A stretch of DNA of 27,339 bases from Planctomycetota bacterium (GTDB lineage: Bacteria > Planctomycetota > UBA1135 > UBA2386): assembly GCA_016793305.1 (NCBI GenBank), contig JAEUHU010000553.1, positions 1 to 27,339 of the forward strand, written 5' to 3'. Each line of letters begins with the position of its first letter. The first letter of the stretch is position 1. Shown one piece after another: positions 8,916 through 15,516 of the stretch. The translations under genes and the position numbers were made by a program. A model generated the notes under the pieces. It saw nothing but the letters and a program-made list of their open reading frames with translations, was not told where the DNA came from and made no database searches.

Positions 8916-10295
8916 ATGCGACTCCCGTCCCCGCTGCTGGCGTTCGCCACGCTCGCCTCGTTCGCGAGCCACGGCTCCGCCCAGGTGGCGATGACCCAGC
9001 TCGCCGAGTTCGACGTCAGCGCGGTCGGGATCGGGCCTGGGCTCGGCGCCGTCGCCTGGAACGGCACGGACCTCGTCGTCGCCGGCTTCAACACCGGTTC
9101 GACGGTTCAGAGCGTCGCGATGGCGCGCTGCAGCAACGCGCTCAACGCCCCACAGTGGAACGCCCCGTACGGGGCGCTGGCTGGCACCAACACGCAGCGC
9201 GGCTTCGCCAACCTGGCGTTCTCCGCGAACGGCCAACAGCTCGCGGTCGGCTACGACAACGGTGCGGCGCCGGTGTCCAACGTGGCCCTGCAGCTGTGGT
9301 CCGCGGGCTCGATGCTGTGGGCGAAGTCCGGCCGCGGCAGCAGCGGCGTCGGCTTCGATCCGGGCTTCTCGGGGCAGGGTTCGGGTGTCGCGTGGGCGCG
9401 CTTTGGCACCACCGGCCGCGCGCTGCAGCAGACCAGCAACGGCGCCGACGTGTGGACCTTCGTCGACGGCATGTCGCTGAACGTCGCCGGCCAGGGCACG
9501 TTCTTCCGCGACCTCGACTTCGATCCGCTGACCGGCGACGTCTACCTGCGTGCTTCGAACAACGTGTTCGTCGGCGTGCGCACCGGCGACAACGCCTGTA
9601 CCACGATGGTGCTCGTCGACACGGTCGAGGCCGACACGGTGCCGATGCAGAACATCGCCGTGGTGCGTGCTCCGACTGGGGCGGCCCTGCTGTGGAACGA
9701 TCGCTCGTCGGGTGCGCCCGGGCAGGCGTGGGGGACCTCGATCCGGGCGTCGCGCCTCGACGGCACGCCGCAGGCCATCGACTGGGGCACGTTCGCACCG
9801 GCGACCGGCACCGGGGCCTACGACTTCTCGTTCCACGCGGGCTCGAGCACGCTCGCGATCGCCGACCTCGCCAACCGCAAGGTCCACCTGTTCGCGGTCA
9901 CCGTGCCGCCGTACTACGGCTACGGCTCGGGCTGCGCCGGCGCGTCGATCCTGGCGCCGACGCTGACCGCGACCAGCACGCTGCAGCCGGGGCTCGGCGG
10001 CACGTTCACGTGGCAGCTCGGCAACGTGCCGTCGTACTCGGCGGTCGTGCTGGTGCTCGGCTTCGCCCCGCTGAACGTGCCGCTGGTCGGCAGTTGTTCG
10101 ATGCTGGTCGATCCTGCGGCCTTCGTCGGCCCGTTCGTGACCGGGCCGCTGTGGGACTCGTTGGCTCTGCCGTGGCAGGTGCCGGCGGGGTTCCCCGGCT
10201 TCGAGCTCTACAGCCAGGCTGGCCTGTTCGTGAACGGCGTGCCCGACCTGAGCATGCTGGCGGTCAGCAACGGGCTGAAGCTCGTCGTGCCGTAG
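8916..10295 (+). CDS. Secreted planctomycete protein with beta-propeller-like body and C-terminal Gly/Pro domain
   Basis: The product has 459 residues. A signal peptide occupies ~1-23 (MRLPSPLLAFATLASFASHGSAQ). Residues ~30-330 contain repeated short beta-like units ('VAWNGTDLVVAGF', 'LAFSANGQQLAVGYD', 'LDFDPLTGDVYLR', 'FHAGSSTLAIADL'), which suggest a beta-propeller. Residues ~333-459 start with 'YGSGCAGASILAPTL' and run through 'PGFELYSQAGLFVNG', a C-terminal domain I associate with large families of secreted proteins in Planctomycetota. That association is from memory and was not searched. The role is unknown; the product is likely a cell-surface or extracellular protein. It converges on the EF-P gene with 24 bp between stops. 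The ATG at 8916 is chosen because it begins the signal peptide; the open frame extends much further upstream, but only as the antisense shadow of the cstA-like gene. Confidence 0.85.
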   Translation: MRLPSPLLAFATLASFASHGSAQVAMTQLAEFDVSAVGIGPGLGAVAWNGTDLVVAGFNTGSTVQSVAMARCSNALNAPQWNAPYGALAGTNTQRGFANLAFSANGQQLAVGYDNGAAPVSNVALQLWSAGSMLWAKSGRGSSGVGFDPGFSGQGSGVAWARFGTTGRALQQTSNGADVWTFVDGMSLNVAGQGTFFRDLDFDPLTGDVYLRASNNVFVGVRTGDNACTTMVLVDTVEADTVPMQNIAVVRAPTGAALLWNDRSSGAPGQAWGTSIRASRLDGTPQAIDWGTFAPATGTGAYDFSFHAGSSTLAIADLANRKVHLFAVTVPPYYGYGSGCAGASILAPTLTATSTLQPGLGGTFTWQLGNVPSYSAVVLVLGFAPLNVPLVGSCSMLVDPAAFVGPFVTGPLWDSLALPWQVPAGFPGFELYSQAGLFVNGVPDLSMLAVSNGLKLVVP

Positions 10296-10319
10296 CTGCG
10301 GCTCCTGCGGGGCCGGCCG

Positions 10320-10868
10320 TCACTTGGCGATGCGTTCCTTGAACTCCTGCGTCTCCGTGTCGATGCGCACCTTGTCGCCGACGTCGCAGAGCAGGTTGAC
10401 CTTCACCTTCATGCCGTTCTCGAGCACGGCCTCCTTGCTGCCGCTGCCGGCGCCACGGATCGGCGGCGAGGTCTCGGTGATGGTCAGGATCGAGTGCTTG
10501 GGCGGGAACACCGCCACCAGCTGGCCGTCGACGAAGAAGCCCTTGTAGGCCTCCGACGGCCACTGCAGCGCGTCCTCGGCGGCCGCCACGGCGCAGCGGA
10601 CCTCGTCGCCGTCCTCGGTGAAGAACACCTCGTCGATGCCGTCGCGGTAGGAGTGGCTCAGGTCCTTCTCCTCCTTGTCGAGCACTTCCCACTTCGAGTC
10701 GGTGTGCTCCTTCAGCTCGGTCTGCCGCCCGGTCTGCAGGTCCTTGATGCGCATCTGCACGAACGCGCGGCGGTCGTTCTTCAGGATGTTCCACCACACC
10801 ACGGTGCACATGCGGCCCTCGTGGCGGACGAGGGTGCCGGGACGGAGTTCGAGCGCGCTGACTTGCAT
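10320..10868 (-). CDS. efp: Elongation factor P family protein with atypical tip loop
   Basis: The product has 182 residues. EF-P binds ribosomes stalled on polyproline and stimulates peptide bond formation. The three-domain layout fits: KOW-like domain I (MQVSALELRPGTLVRHEG), middle OB domain, and C-terminal OB domain ending 'DKVRIDTETQEF', matching the family ending 'IKVDTRSGEY'. The length is near the usual 185-190. The odd feature is the domain I loop. Where E. coli has PGKGQAF with the modified Lys34, this protein has KNDRRAF (residues 30-36), about one residue shorter and without the Pro-Gly-Lys-Gly core, so the classical beta-lysylation site is missing. The protein may be unmodified, modified on an Arg, or a paralogue. 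The gene starts 60 bp after the end of the His-rich gene on the same strand. Confidence 0.88.
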   Translation of the reverse strand: MQVSALELRPGTLVRHEGRMCTVVWWNILKNDRRAFVQMRIKDLQTGRQTELKEHTDSKWEVLDKEEKDLSHSYRDGIDEVFFTEDGDEVRCAVAAAEDALQWPSEAYKGFFVDGQLVAVFPPKHSILTITETSPPIRGAGSGSKEAVLENGMKVKVNLLCDVGDKVRIDTETQEFKERIAK

Positions 10869-10928
10869 AGAGGGCGAGCAGGCTAGCGACCCCGGGGCGG
10901 GGCCGCCAGCCGGCAGGCCGCCGCCGGG

Positions 10929-12413
10929 CTACTCGGTGGAGCCGCGGCCCGGGACCAGCTCCCGGACGCGCAGGCTGCAGAGCCGCAGCGTCGTGCCGGG
11001 ATGGACCACGAGGCCGAAGCCGCCGATCCGTTCGCCGACGCCGACCCGATGCGTGGTGGTCGGCAGACCCTCGCCGGTCGCGACCAGCTGGTCGCCGACG
11101 AGGCGCACGAACAGGGTCACCCGCTGTGCTGCCGGCACCACGACGGCACCGTCTGCCGGGCCGGTGCGCAGCACCAAGGCCCCGGTGCGATGGTCGTCGA
11201 AGTTGCGGCTGGCCCGCGGGAACAGTTCCACCGCGCCGGCCAACAGCTGCAGCTCGACGGCCAGTTCGCAGCACTGCCAGTTCGGGCCGCGCCGGATCAC
11301 CACCGTGGCGGATGCCTGGCCGGCGGGGCTCTCGAGCCGCAGGCCGGTGGGGTCGAGTGCGCGGTGCAGCAGCGTGCCGCGGCTCGGCACCCAGTCGTCG
11401 AGGGTGCTGCCGGTGAGCAACTCGGTCCACGGCACTCTCGCGATCGCCGCGTCGTCGAACACCGCCTGCTGGGCTGCGTTGGCGCGTGGTGCGGCCAGGG
11501 CGAGCAGGCGCTGCCAGGTGGCGGTCGAACAGCCCTTGCGGCCGCAGTGCTGCATGGCCAGGGCCTGTGCGTCGCTGTAGGTGCGCAGCTCTTCGCTGCG
11601 ATCGGCGCCGAAGTCGCCCGCCGCGCCGATCATCGCGGTGAACAGGCCCTGGGCGATCACGTCGACTTCGCCCGCCAGCAGCGCATGCGCCGAAGCACCG
11701 CCTTCCGGCACGGCTGCGAGCGCCGCTTCGCCGCGGGCCAGCAGGGCGCGCCAGCCGGCGATCGTGCCCGGGTCCGCCTCGCGGCTCGCCGCCAGTTCGG
11801 CGACCACCGTTTGGGCCGTGGCCAGCGCGCGCCGTTCGGTCACGAAGTCCTGCAGCCGCGCGCGCTGCCGGGTGAATGCGAGTGCGTCGCTGCCGTGCTG
11901 CCAGTCGGTCTCGGTGGCCGTGAGCCGGGCGAGCAGGTGTTCGGCGGCGTCGACGTCGGCGACGTCGTCGGCCAGCAGTTCCTGGCACAAGGCTGCGTGC
12001 GCGTCCTGGCACAAGGCTGCGTGCGCGCTGGCGAGTGCGTCGCGGTGTGCCTGCTCGGTCGCGACGTGGTCGAGCACGAGCCACGTCGTCGAAGCCATCA
12101 CGACCAGCAGGCCCGCGAGCCACGCGAGGCCTCGGCGGATCGTGCGGCGGTTCTCGGCGTCGTGCTGGCGCCGCCATTCGGCCGCGGCAGCCGGGTCGTC
12201 GAACACGGGGTGGCCGTGCGGACCGTGGTGGTGGGCGTGGTGATGGTGGTGGTGGGGTGGCCCTGGATGGTGCGGAACGTTGTGGTGCTGCTGCGCAGGG
12301 TGCGGTGCTGGTCTCGCGTGGGCGATTGGCGCAGGCTCGGAACGCAGCGGATGGCGCGCTGGGTTCGGACCCGGGTGCACTTGTCCGTCCGGGGTGGCTG
12401 GCAGGTTCTGCAT
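10929..12413 (-). CDS. Membrane-anchored protein with His-rich N-terminus and DUF1080-like C-terminal domain
   Basis: The product has 494 residues. The ATG at 12413 has a strong 'ggagg' 6 bases upstream, which decides the start even though the frame is open much further. Residues 1-70 are Pro/His-rich, with a cluster of some 12 histidines (~54-67) that could bind metal or simply be disordered. A single membrane helix follows (~95-115, GLAWLAGLLVVMASTTWLV), predicting a cytoplasmic His-rich tail. Residues ~118-330 are Ala-rich and helical. Residues ~345-494 ('STLDDWVPSRG', 'VTLFVRLVGDQLVATGEG', 'TTLRLCSLRVREL') resemble the concanavalin-like DUF1080 fold found in many planctomycete proteins, in which case it would lie outside the membrane. 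A 24-bp perfect tandem duplication duplicates an 8-residue unit (HAALCQDA) just after the helix. Function unknown. Confidence 0.75.
   Translation of the reverse strand: MQNLPATPDGQVHPGPNPARHPLRSEPAPIAHARPAPHPAQQHHNVPHHPGPPHHHHHHAHHHGPHGHPVFDDPAAAAEWRRQHDAENRRTIRRGLAWLAGLLVVMASTTWLVLDHVATEQAHRDALASAHAALCQDAHAALCQELLADDVADVDAAEHLLARLTATETDWQHGSDALAFTRQRARLQDFVTERRALATAQTVVAELAASREADPGTIAGWRALLARGEAALAAVPEGGASAHALLAGEVDVIAQGLFTAMIGAAGDFGADRSEELRTYSDAQALAMQHCGRKGCSTATWQRLLALAAPRANAAQQAVFDDAAIARVPWTELLTGSTLDDWVPSRGTLLHRALDPTGLRLESPAGQASATVVIRRGPNWQCCELAVELQLLAGAVELFPRASRNFDDHRTGALVLRTGPADGAVVVPAAQRVTLFVRLVGDQLVATGEGLPTTTHRVGVGERIGGFGLVVHPGTTLRLCSLRVRELVPGRGSTE
11980..12027. repeat. Perfect 24-bp tandem duplication inside the His-rich protein gene
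   Basis: Positions 11980-12003 and 12004-12027 are identical, so the gene encodes HAALCQ twice in frame. The repeat is a recent or actively varying duplication and keeps the reading frame. Confidence 0.9.
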
Positions 12414-12588
12414 GGGACCTCCGACGTCTGCATCGTCGACGTGCAGGACTGCGGCGGGATACGCCGAACGGGGCAGGCCGGTGGTGGCCAGGGCCCGCTT
12501 CCGTGGGGAGGAGGTGGGTAGGTGGCCCGGAACCGAGGGTGTCTGCTTGCGCCGTCGGGGGCTTGCCAACACACTCCGCGCCCCGCCC
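12414..12588. other. Intergenic stretch upstream of the tRNA-Sec half
   Basis: These 175 bp lie between the divergent His-rich protein gene and the tRNA-Sec 5' half. They should hold the promoters of both, but I recognised no clear promoter, and no ORF of its own. Confidence 0.4.
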
Positions 12589-12632
12589 GGGAGGGCATCA
12601 GTGCTGGTGTGCTGCCTGGTCTTCAAAACCGG
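12589..12632 (+). tRNA. selC: 5' half of a selenocysteine tRNA gene (anticodon UCA), 3' half absent
   Basis: The order and spacing are those of bacterial tRNA-Sec: an 8-nt acceptor strand GGGAGGGC (12589-12596), AT, a 6-bp D stem CAGTGC/GTGCTG with the 4-nt loop TGGT (12599-12614), one base, then a 5-bp anticodon stem CTGGT/ACCGG around the loop CTTCAAA (12616-12632). The 8-2-6-4-6-1-5-7-5 spacing matches what I recall of E. coli selC. The 6-bp D stem and UCA anticodon are diagnostic. After 12632 no long variable arm, no T-loop (TTCRA) and no GCCCTCCC acceptor strand occur at the right distance. The gene is therefore split or truncated, probably by integration of the element that begins here. 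The 3' half is not found elsewhere in the window. Confidence 0.8.
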
Positions 12633-12940
12633 GGAAGCGCCCCAGGTCACCAGCGCGTAGCAGTCGGGAGATCGGCCGGAAACACATGTGGCGAGACGGT
12701 TTGCGGACCGCGCGCGCCCTCCGACAGACCTGACCGGGAACCACCCTCGGAACGCCACCTTTGTAGCAGGCGTGTAGCAGACGACCCGCGAACTGCCCAG
12801 GGACGGGCCGAGGGCAACCAGGACGGCGGCTACGCGCGCTGCGCCAGCGGTTGCTCCGCGCCGCCGGTGCTGCAGCTCGCCGGCGGCGAGCAACTCTGCG
12901 AGGCCTGCGCCGACGCGATGCAGGTCGCCGGGGGTGTCGC
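12633..12940 (+). other. Left-end region with three GTAGCAG copies and a startless zinc-finger ORF
   Basis: GTAGCAG occurs at 12657-12663, 12763-12769 and 12774-12780; the last two are 11 bases apart, about one helical turn. They could be arm-type recombinase or repressor sites. From about 12,830 an open frame encodes a small Cys-containing peptide (ARCASGCSAP ... LCEACADAM, a CxxxC/CxxC pattern) whose stop overlaps the RdgC start as GTGA (12941-12944). No ATG, GTG or TTG lies in frame after the tRNA junction, so this may be a gene that lost its start on integration, or noise. Confidence 0.4.
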
Positions 12941-14047
12941 GTGACGGCCTCCCTCCGCCGCGGCGGGTCGGCCGTCGCGTTCACCTGGAACCAGGACGTC
13001 GATCCGGGCGACTCCTCGTTCGCCGACCGGCTCGCCGGCCACCGGTTCCGCTCGATCGAGCGGGCGGCCAGCGAAGAGGTCTCGACCGGCTGGGTGACGC
13101 CGGGCGACCCGACCGGCGACTCATTCGACCTCGACGACCTCGCCGCCGGCGGTCACTGGTGGCTGCGCTTCCGCCAGGACGCCAAGAAGTTCCCGGCGAG
13201 CAAGTTCGCGATGGAGGTCGCCAACACCGAGCGCTCGCGGGGCCGCGGCATGTCCGCCCGCGAACGCCGCGAGCTGAAGGACCACCTGCACGAGCAGCTG
13301 CTGCCCGGGATCCTCCCGCGAGCGCAGTTCGTTGACGTGCTGGTGCACCGCGACCTGGGCAGCGCCGTGCTGCTCTCCTCGAGCAAGGCCGCGCGCGAGG
13401 CGTTCGGCAAGCTGTGCAAGGACTCGTTCGGCTTCGAGCCGCGGCGCCTGACCAGCGGCGAGCTGGCGATCGAGGCTCTGACGCAGGAGCAGGTCGGGAG
13501 GCTGCAGCCGACCCACTTCCCCGGCGGTGGGCCCCGGCAGCTCGAGCTGGCGATGAGCGCCGACTTCCTCGGCACCGAGTTCCTGCTCTGGCTGTGGTGG
13601 CGCTGGGAGACCACGGGCGGCGAGTTCCGCCTCGACGGCGGCGGCATCGCCGGCATCGCGATCGACGACCGGGTCGAGTTCGCCGCCGGGGCCGACGAGA
13701 CCTCCCTGGTCCTCCGCCACGGCCTGACGGCCCGGGCCACCGAGGCCCGGGCGGCTCTGCGCGCCGGCCGCGTGCCGACGCGCGTGCGCATGCTGGTCGC
13801 CGAGGGTGCGCACCAGTGGACCGTGACGCTCGATGGGGCGTCGCTGGCGATGGGTTCCGTGCGGCTGCCGGACGACTCGGAGGAGTGCGAGTCGGCTGAG
13901 GATCGGACCGGCGATCGCGCGACCAACTGGCTCGGGCTGCACGAGATCCTCGCCGAGCTGTTCAGCCAGTTCGTCGAGGCGCGCACTTCGGCGTGGGACG
14001 AGACGAGCAAGGAGATCGCCGGGTGGATGCGCGGAGGTGCCGTGTGA
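12941..14047 (+). CDS. rdgC: RdgC-like recombination-associated protein
   Basis: The product has 368 residues, longer than the ~300 of E. coli RdgC. RdgC binds double-stranded DNA as a ring and restrains RecA-driven recombination; phage-borne versions are known. The resemblance is in order and character: an early 'SFADRLAGHRF' and 'GWVTPGD', 'HWWLRFRQDAKKFPAS', 'SARERRELKDHLHEQLLPG', then 'LGTEFLLWLWWRWE' near the middle, where family members have a conserved WL segment, and 'LVAEGAHQWTVTLDG' later. I chose the GTG at 12941 because it overlaps the preceding stop (GTGA) and has 'gggggtg' 7 bases upstream. It is first in a ten-gene overlapping operon and overlaps the next gene by GTGA. The fold is uncertain enough that another DNA-binding phage protein is possible. 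Confidence 0.72.
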   Translation: MTASLRRGGSAVAFTWNQDVDPGDSSFADRLAGHRFRSIERAASEEVSTGWVTPGDPTGDSFDLDDLAAGGHWWLRFRQDAKKFPASKFAMEVANTERSRGRGMSARERRELKDHLHEQLLPGILPRAQFVDVLVHRDLGSAVLLSSSKAAREAFGKLCKDSFGFEPRRLTSGELAIEALTQEQVGRLQPTHFPGGGPRQLELAMSADFLGTEFLLWLWWRWETTGGEFRLDGGGIAGIAIDDRVEFAAGADETSLVLRHGLTARATEARAALRAGRVPTRVRMLVAEGAHQWTVTLDGASLAMGSVRLPDDSEECESAEDRTGDRATNWLGLHEILAELFSQFVEARTSAWDETSKEIAGWMRGGAV

Positions 14048-14460
14048 CCACGCCGCACCACTTCGAAGTCCACGGCCCGCGCCGTGACTACGACTACACG
14101 CCGTTCTGCTCCGAGTGCCACACGGACGCCATCGAGTGCGCCCAGGAGTGGCTCGCGGAGGTGTTCGACGACCTGGAGCCCGGCGAGGACTGCCAGGTTG
14201 AGGTCCGTTGCGTCGAAGGAGAGATCGACGATGACGAGGGCGGCTGCCACGGCGAGTCCTGCAAGGGGCAGGAGGCCCCGGCCGGGCACGTGGTGGCCCA
14301 CGACGGCAGTCGGAAGCCGTTCGGGTTCGAGTGCCTGCACTGCGGGGAGTCGTTCGCAGTGACGCTGCCGACGGCGGTGGACGTGTTCGCCTCGATGGGC
14401 CGGGCCTTCGCCGGCAAGCACCGGGACTGCCCGCCGAAAGCGGCAGGGGGTGCCACGTGA
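14044..14460 (+). CDS. Small phage zinc-finger protein
   Basis: The product has 138 residues. The GTG at 14044 overlaps the RdgC stop (GTGA) and has 'cggagg' upstream. Two Cys pairs are visible: CSEC (22-25) and CLHC (97-100). HRDC (126-129) could complete a zinc site with CLHC. The middle (~30-75) is very acidic (VFDDLEPGEDC, EGEIDDDEGG), so it could mimic DNA or bind a basic partner; that is speculation. No family is recognised. It overlaps the next gene by GTGA. Its position between RdgC and a J-domain protein suggests an early, DNA- or protein-binding role. Confidence 0.7.
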   Translation: MTTPHHFEVHGPRRDYDYTPFCSECHTDAIECAQEWLAEVFDDLEPGEDCQVEVRCVEGEIDDDEGGCHGESCKGQEAPAGHVVAHDGSRKPFGFECLHCGESFAVTLPTAVDVFASMGRAFAGKHRDCPPKAAGGAT

Positions 14461-15083
14461 CGCAGGCCTACCCGCTGCACTGGCCGACGAGCCAGCCGCG
14501 AACGCCGTCGTACCGCCGGAAGGCGAACGTGCACTTCTCGCGCAACCTGAGCGTGATGGGGGCACTGCGGGACGTCCAAGACGAGATTCGTCGGCTGGGC
14601 GGCCTCGACCTTGTCGTGTCGTCGAACATCAAGCTGCGGGTCGACGGGCTCCCGCGCAGCGACCAGCGCATCCCGGACGACCCGGGCGTGGCCGTGTACT
14701 TCGAGCGGAAGAAGTCGCGACTCGTGTTCGCGTGCGACAAGTTCGACCGGCCCGAGCACAACCTGCGCGCGATCGCGATGCACCTCGAGGCGCTGCGCGG
14801 CATGGAGCGCTGGGGCGTCGGCTCGCTCGACCAGGCGTTCGCCGGCTACCAGGCGCTGCCCGACTCGTCTGCCGAGAAACCGTGGTGGGAGGTGCTCGGC
14901 ATCGATCGCATCAAGGCGTCCTCGTTGCACCGGCGCCCTGACGGCGAGCGTCGCGAGTTCCTGGTCGCCCGGTTCCGCGAGCGCGCGAAGAGCGTCCACC
15001 CAGATGCAGGTGGGACGCAGGAGGCCTTCGTCGAACTGCAGCGGGCCTACGACGCCGGCCGCGCCGAGCTGGGGGTGGGCTGA
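14457..15083 (+). CDS. Phage protein with C-terminal DnaJ-like (J) domain
   Basis: The product has 208 residues, starting at GTG 14457 with a GTGA overlap. J domains stimulate the ATPase of Hsp70 chaperones (DnaK). Here 'WWEVLGID' (143-150) matches the start of a J domain and 'AKSVHPDAGG' (177-186) contains the diagnostic HPD tripeptide, followed by a helix ending 'ELQRAYDAGRAEL'. Residues 1-140 are unrelated to DnaJ; they contain an early 'NVHFSRNLSVMGALRDVQDEIRRLGG' segment of unknown role. The J domain comes last rather than first, as in several phage-borne and accessory J proteins. It overlaps the next gene as TGATG. It may recruit host DnaK to replication proteins, as lambda does through other means, but that is inference. 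Confidence 0.75.
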   Translation: MTQAYPLHWPTSQPRTPSYRRKANVHFSRNLSVMGALRDVQDEIRRLGGLDLVVSSNIKLRVDGLPRSDQRIPDDPGVAVYFERKKSRLVFACDKFDRPEHNLRAIAMHLEALRGMERWGVGSLDQAFAGYQALPDSSAEKPWWEVLGIDRIKASSLHRRPDGERREFLVARFRERAKSVHPDAGGTQEAFVELQRAYDAGRAELGVG

Positions 15084-15244
15084 TGGACTGCGCCTCACCG
15101 TTCCCCGGTCCGCGCGGCAACCGCTCCGGCGAGTTTGACTCGCCGACGCCGATCCCGCCGAAGCGCGGGGCGCTGATCGGGCTGTTCCTGGTGCTGGTCA
15201 CAGCGGCCGCCGCGCTCGTCATCGGGCAGGCGGTGTGGTCGTGA
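15083..15244 (+). CDS. Small single-pass membrane protein
   Basis: The product has 53 residues and starts at the ATG of a TGATG overlap with the J-domain gene. Residues ~1-27 are polar and Pro-rich; residues ~29-51 (ALIGLFLVLVTAAAALVIG) form one hydrophobic helix. No family is recognised. Its stop overlaps the next GTG start (GTGA), so it lies fully inside the operon's overlap chain, which supports it being real despite its size. A small membrane protein in a phage early region could be a host-takeover factor or a superinfection factor; unproven. Confidence 0.65.
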   Translation: MDCASPFPGPRGNRSGEFDSPTPIPPKRGALIGLFLVLVTAAAALVIGQAVWS

Positions 15245-15516
15245 CTTTGTCCCTGCCCATCCACTGGCGTCGCCGTGGCGAGGTCGTCTGCGGCGTGACG
15301 CTGACAGCCGCACAGCACGCGAAGCGCAGCAGCGCGGACGCCCAGCGAGTCACCTGCCCGAACTGCGTCGCGGTGCAGTTCGCCATGGTCGGCGCCAGCG
15401 ATCTGCGCCGCGACGAACTGGCTCGCTGCGTCCAGGATCGCATCGACTCTTTGCCGCGGAGCGGCTGGGTCGCGTCGCGCATCCGAGCGGCATTCCGCCG
15501 GGCGGTGAAGCGATGA
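15241..15516 (+). CDS. Small Cys-containing phage protein
   Basis: The product has 91 residues from the GTG at 15241 (GTGA overlap); a second GTG at 15235 is also possible. A CPNC pair and an earlier Cys in 'EVVCGVTL' suggest a zinc-binding knuckle, a pattern common in small phage proteins. The second half is Arg-rich and helical ('DLRRDELARCVQDRID', 'SRIRAAFRRAVKR'), compatible with nucleic acid binding. No family is recognised. The stop overlaps the methyltransferase start as ATGA. Confidence 0.6.
   Translation: MTLSLPIHWRRRGEVVCGVTLTAAQHAKRSSADAQRVTCPNCVAVQFAMVGASDLRRDELARCVQDRIDSLPRSGWVASRIRAAFRRAVKR

Noticed and set aside
12716..12723. GCCCTCCG resembling the acceptor 3' strand of tRNA-Sec
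   Set aside because: It is about 130 nt from the 5' end, about 35 nt too far, and no T-loop precedes it; the seven-base match is likely chance in GC-rich DNA, though noted for checking.
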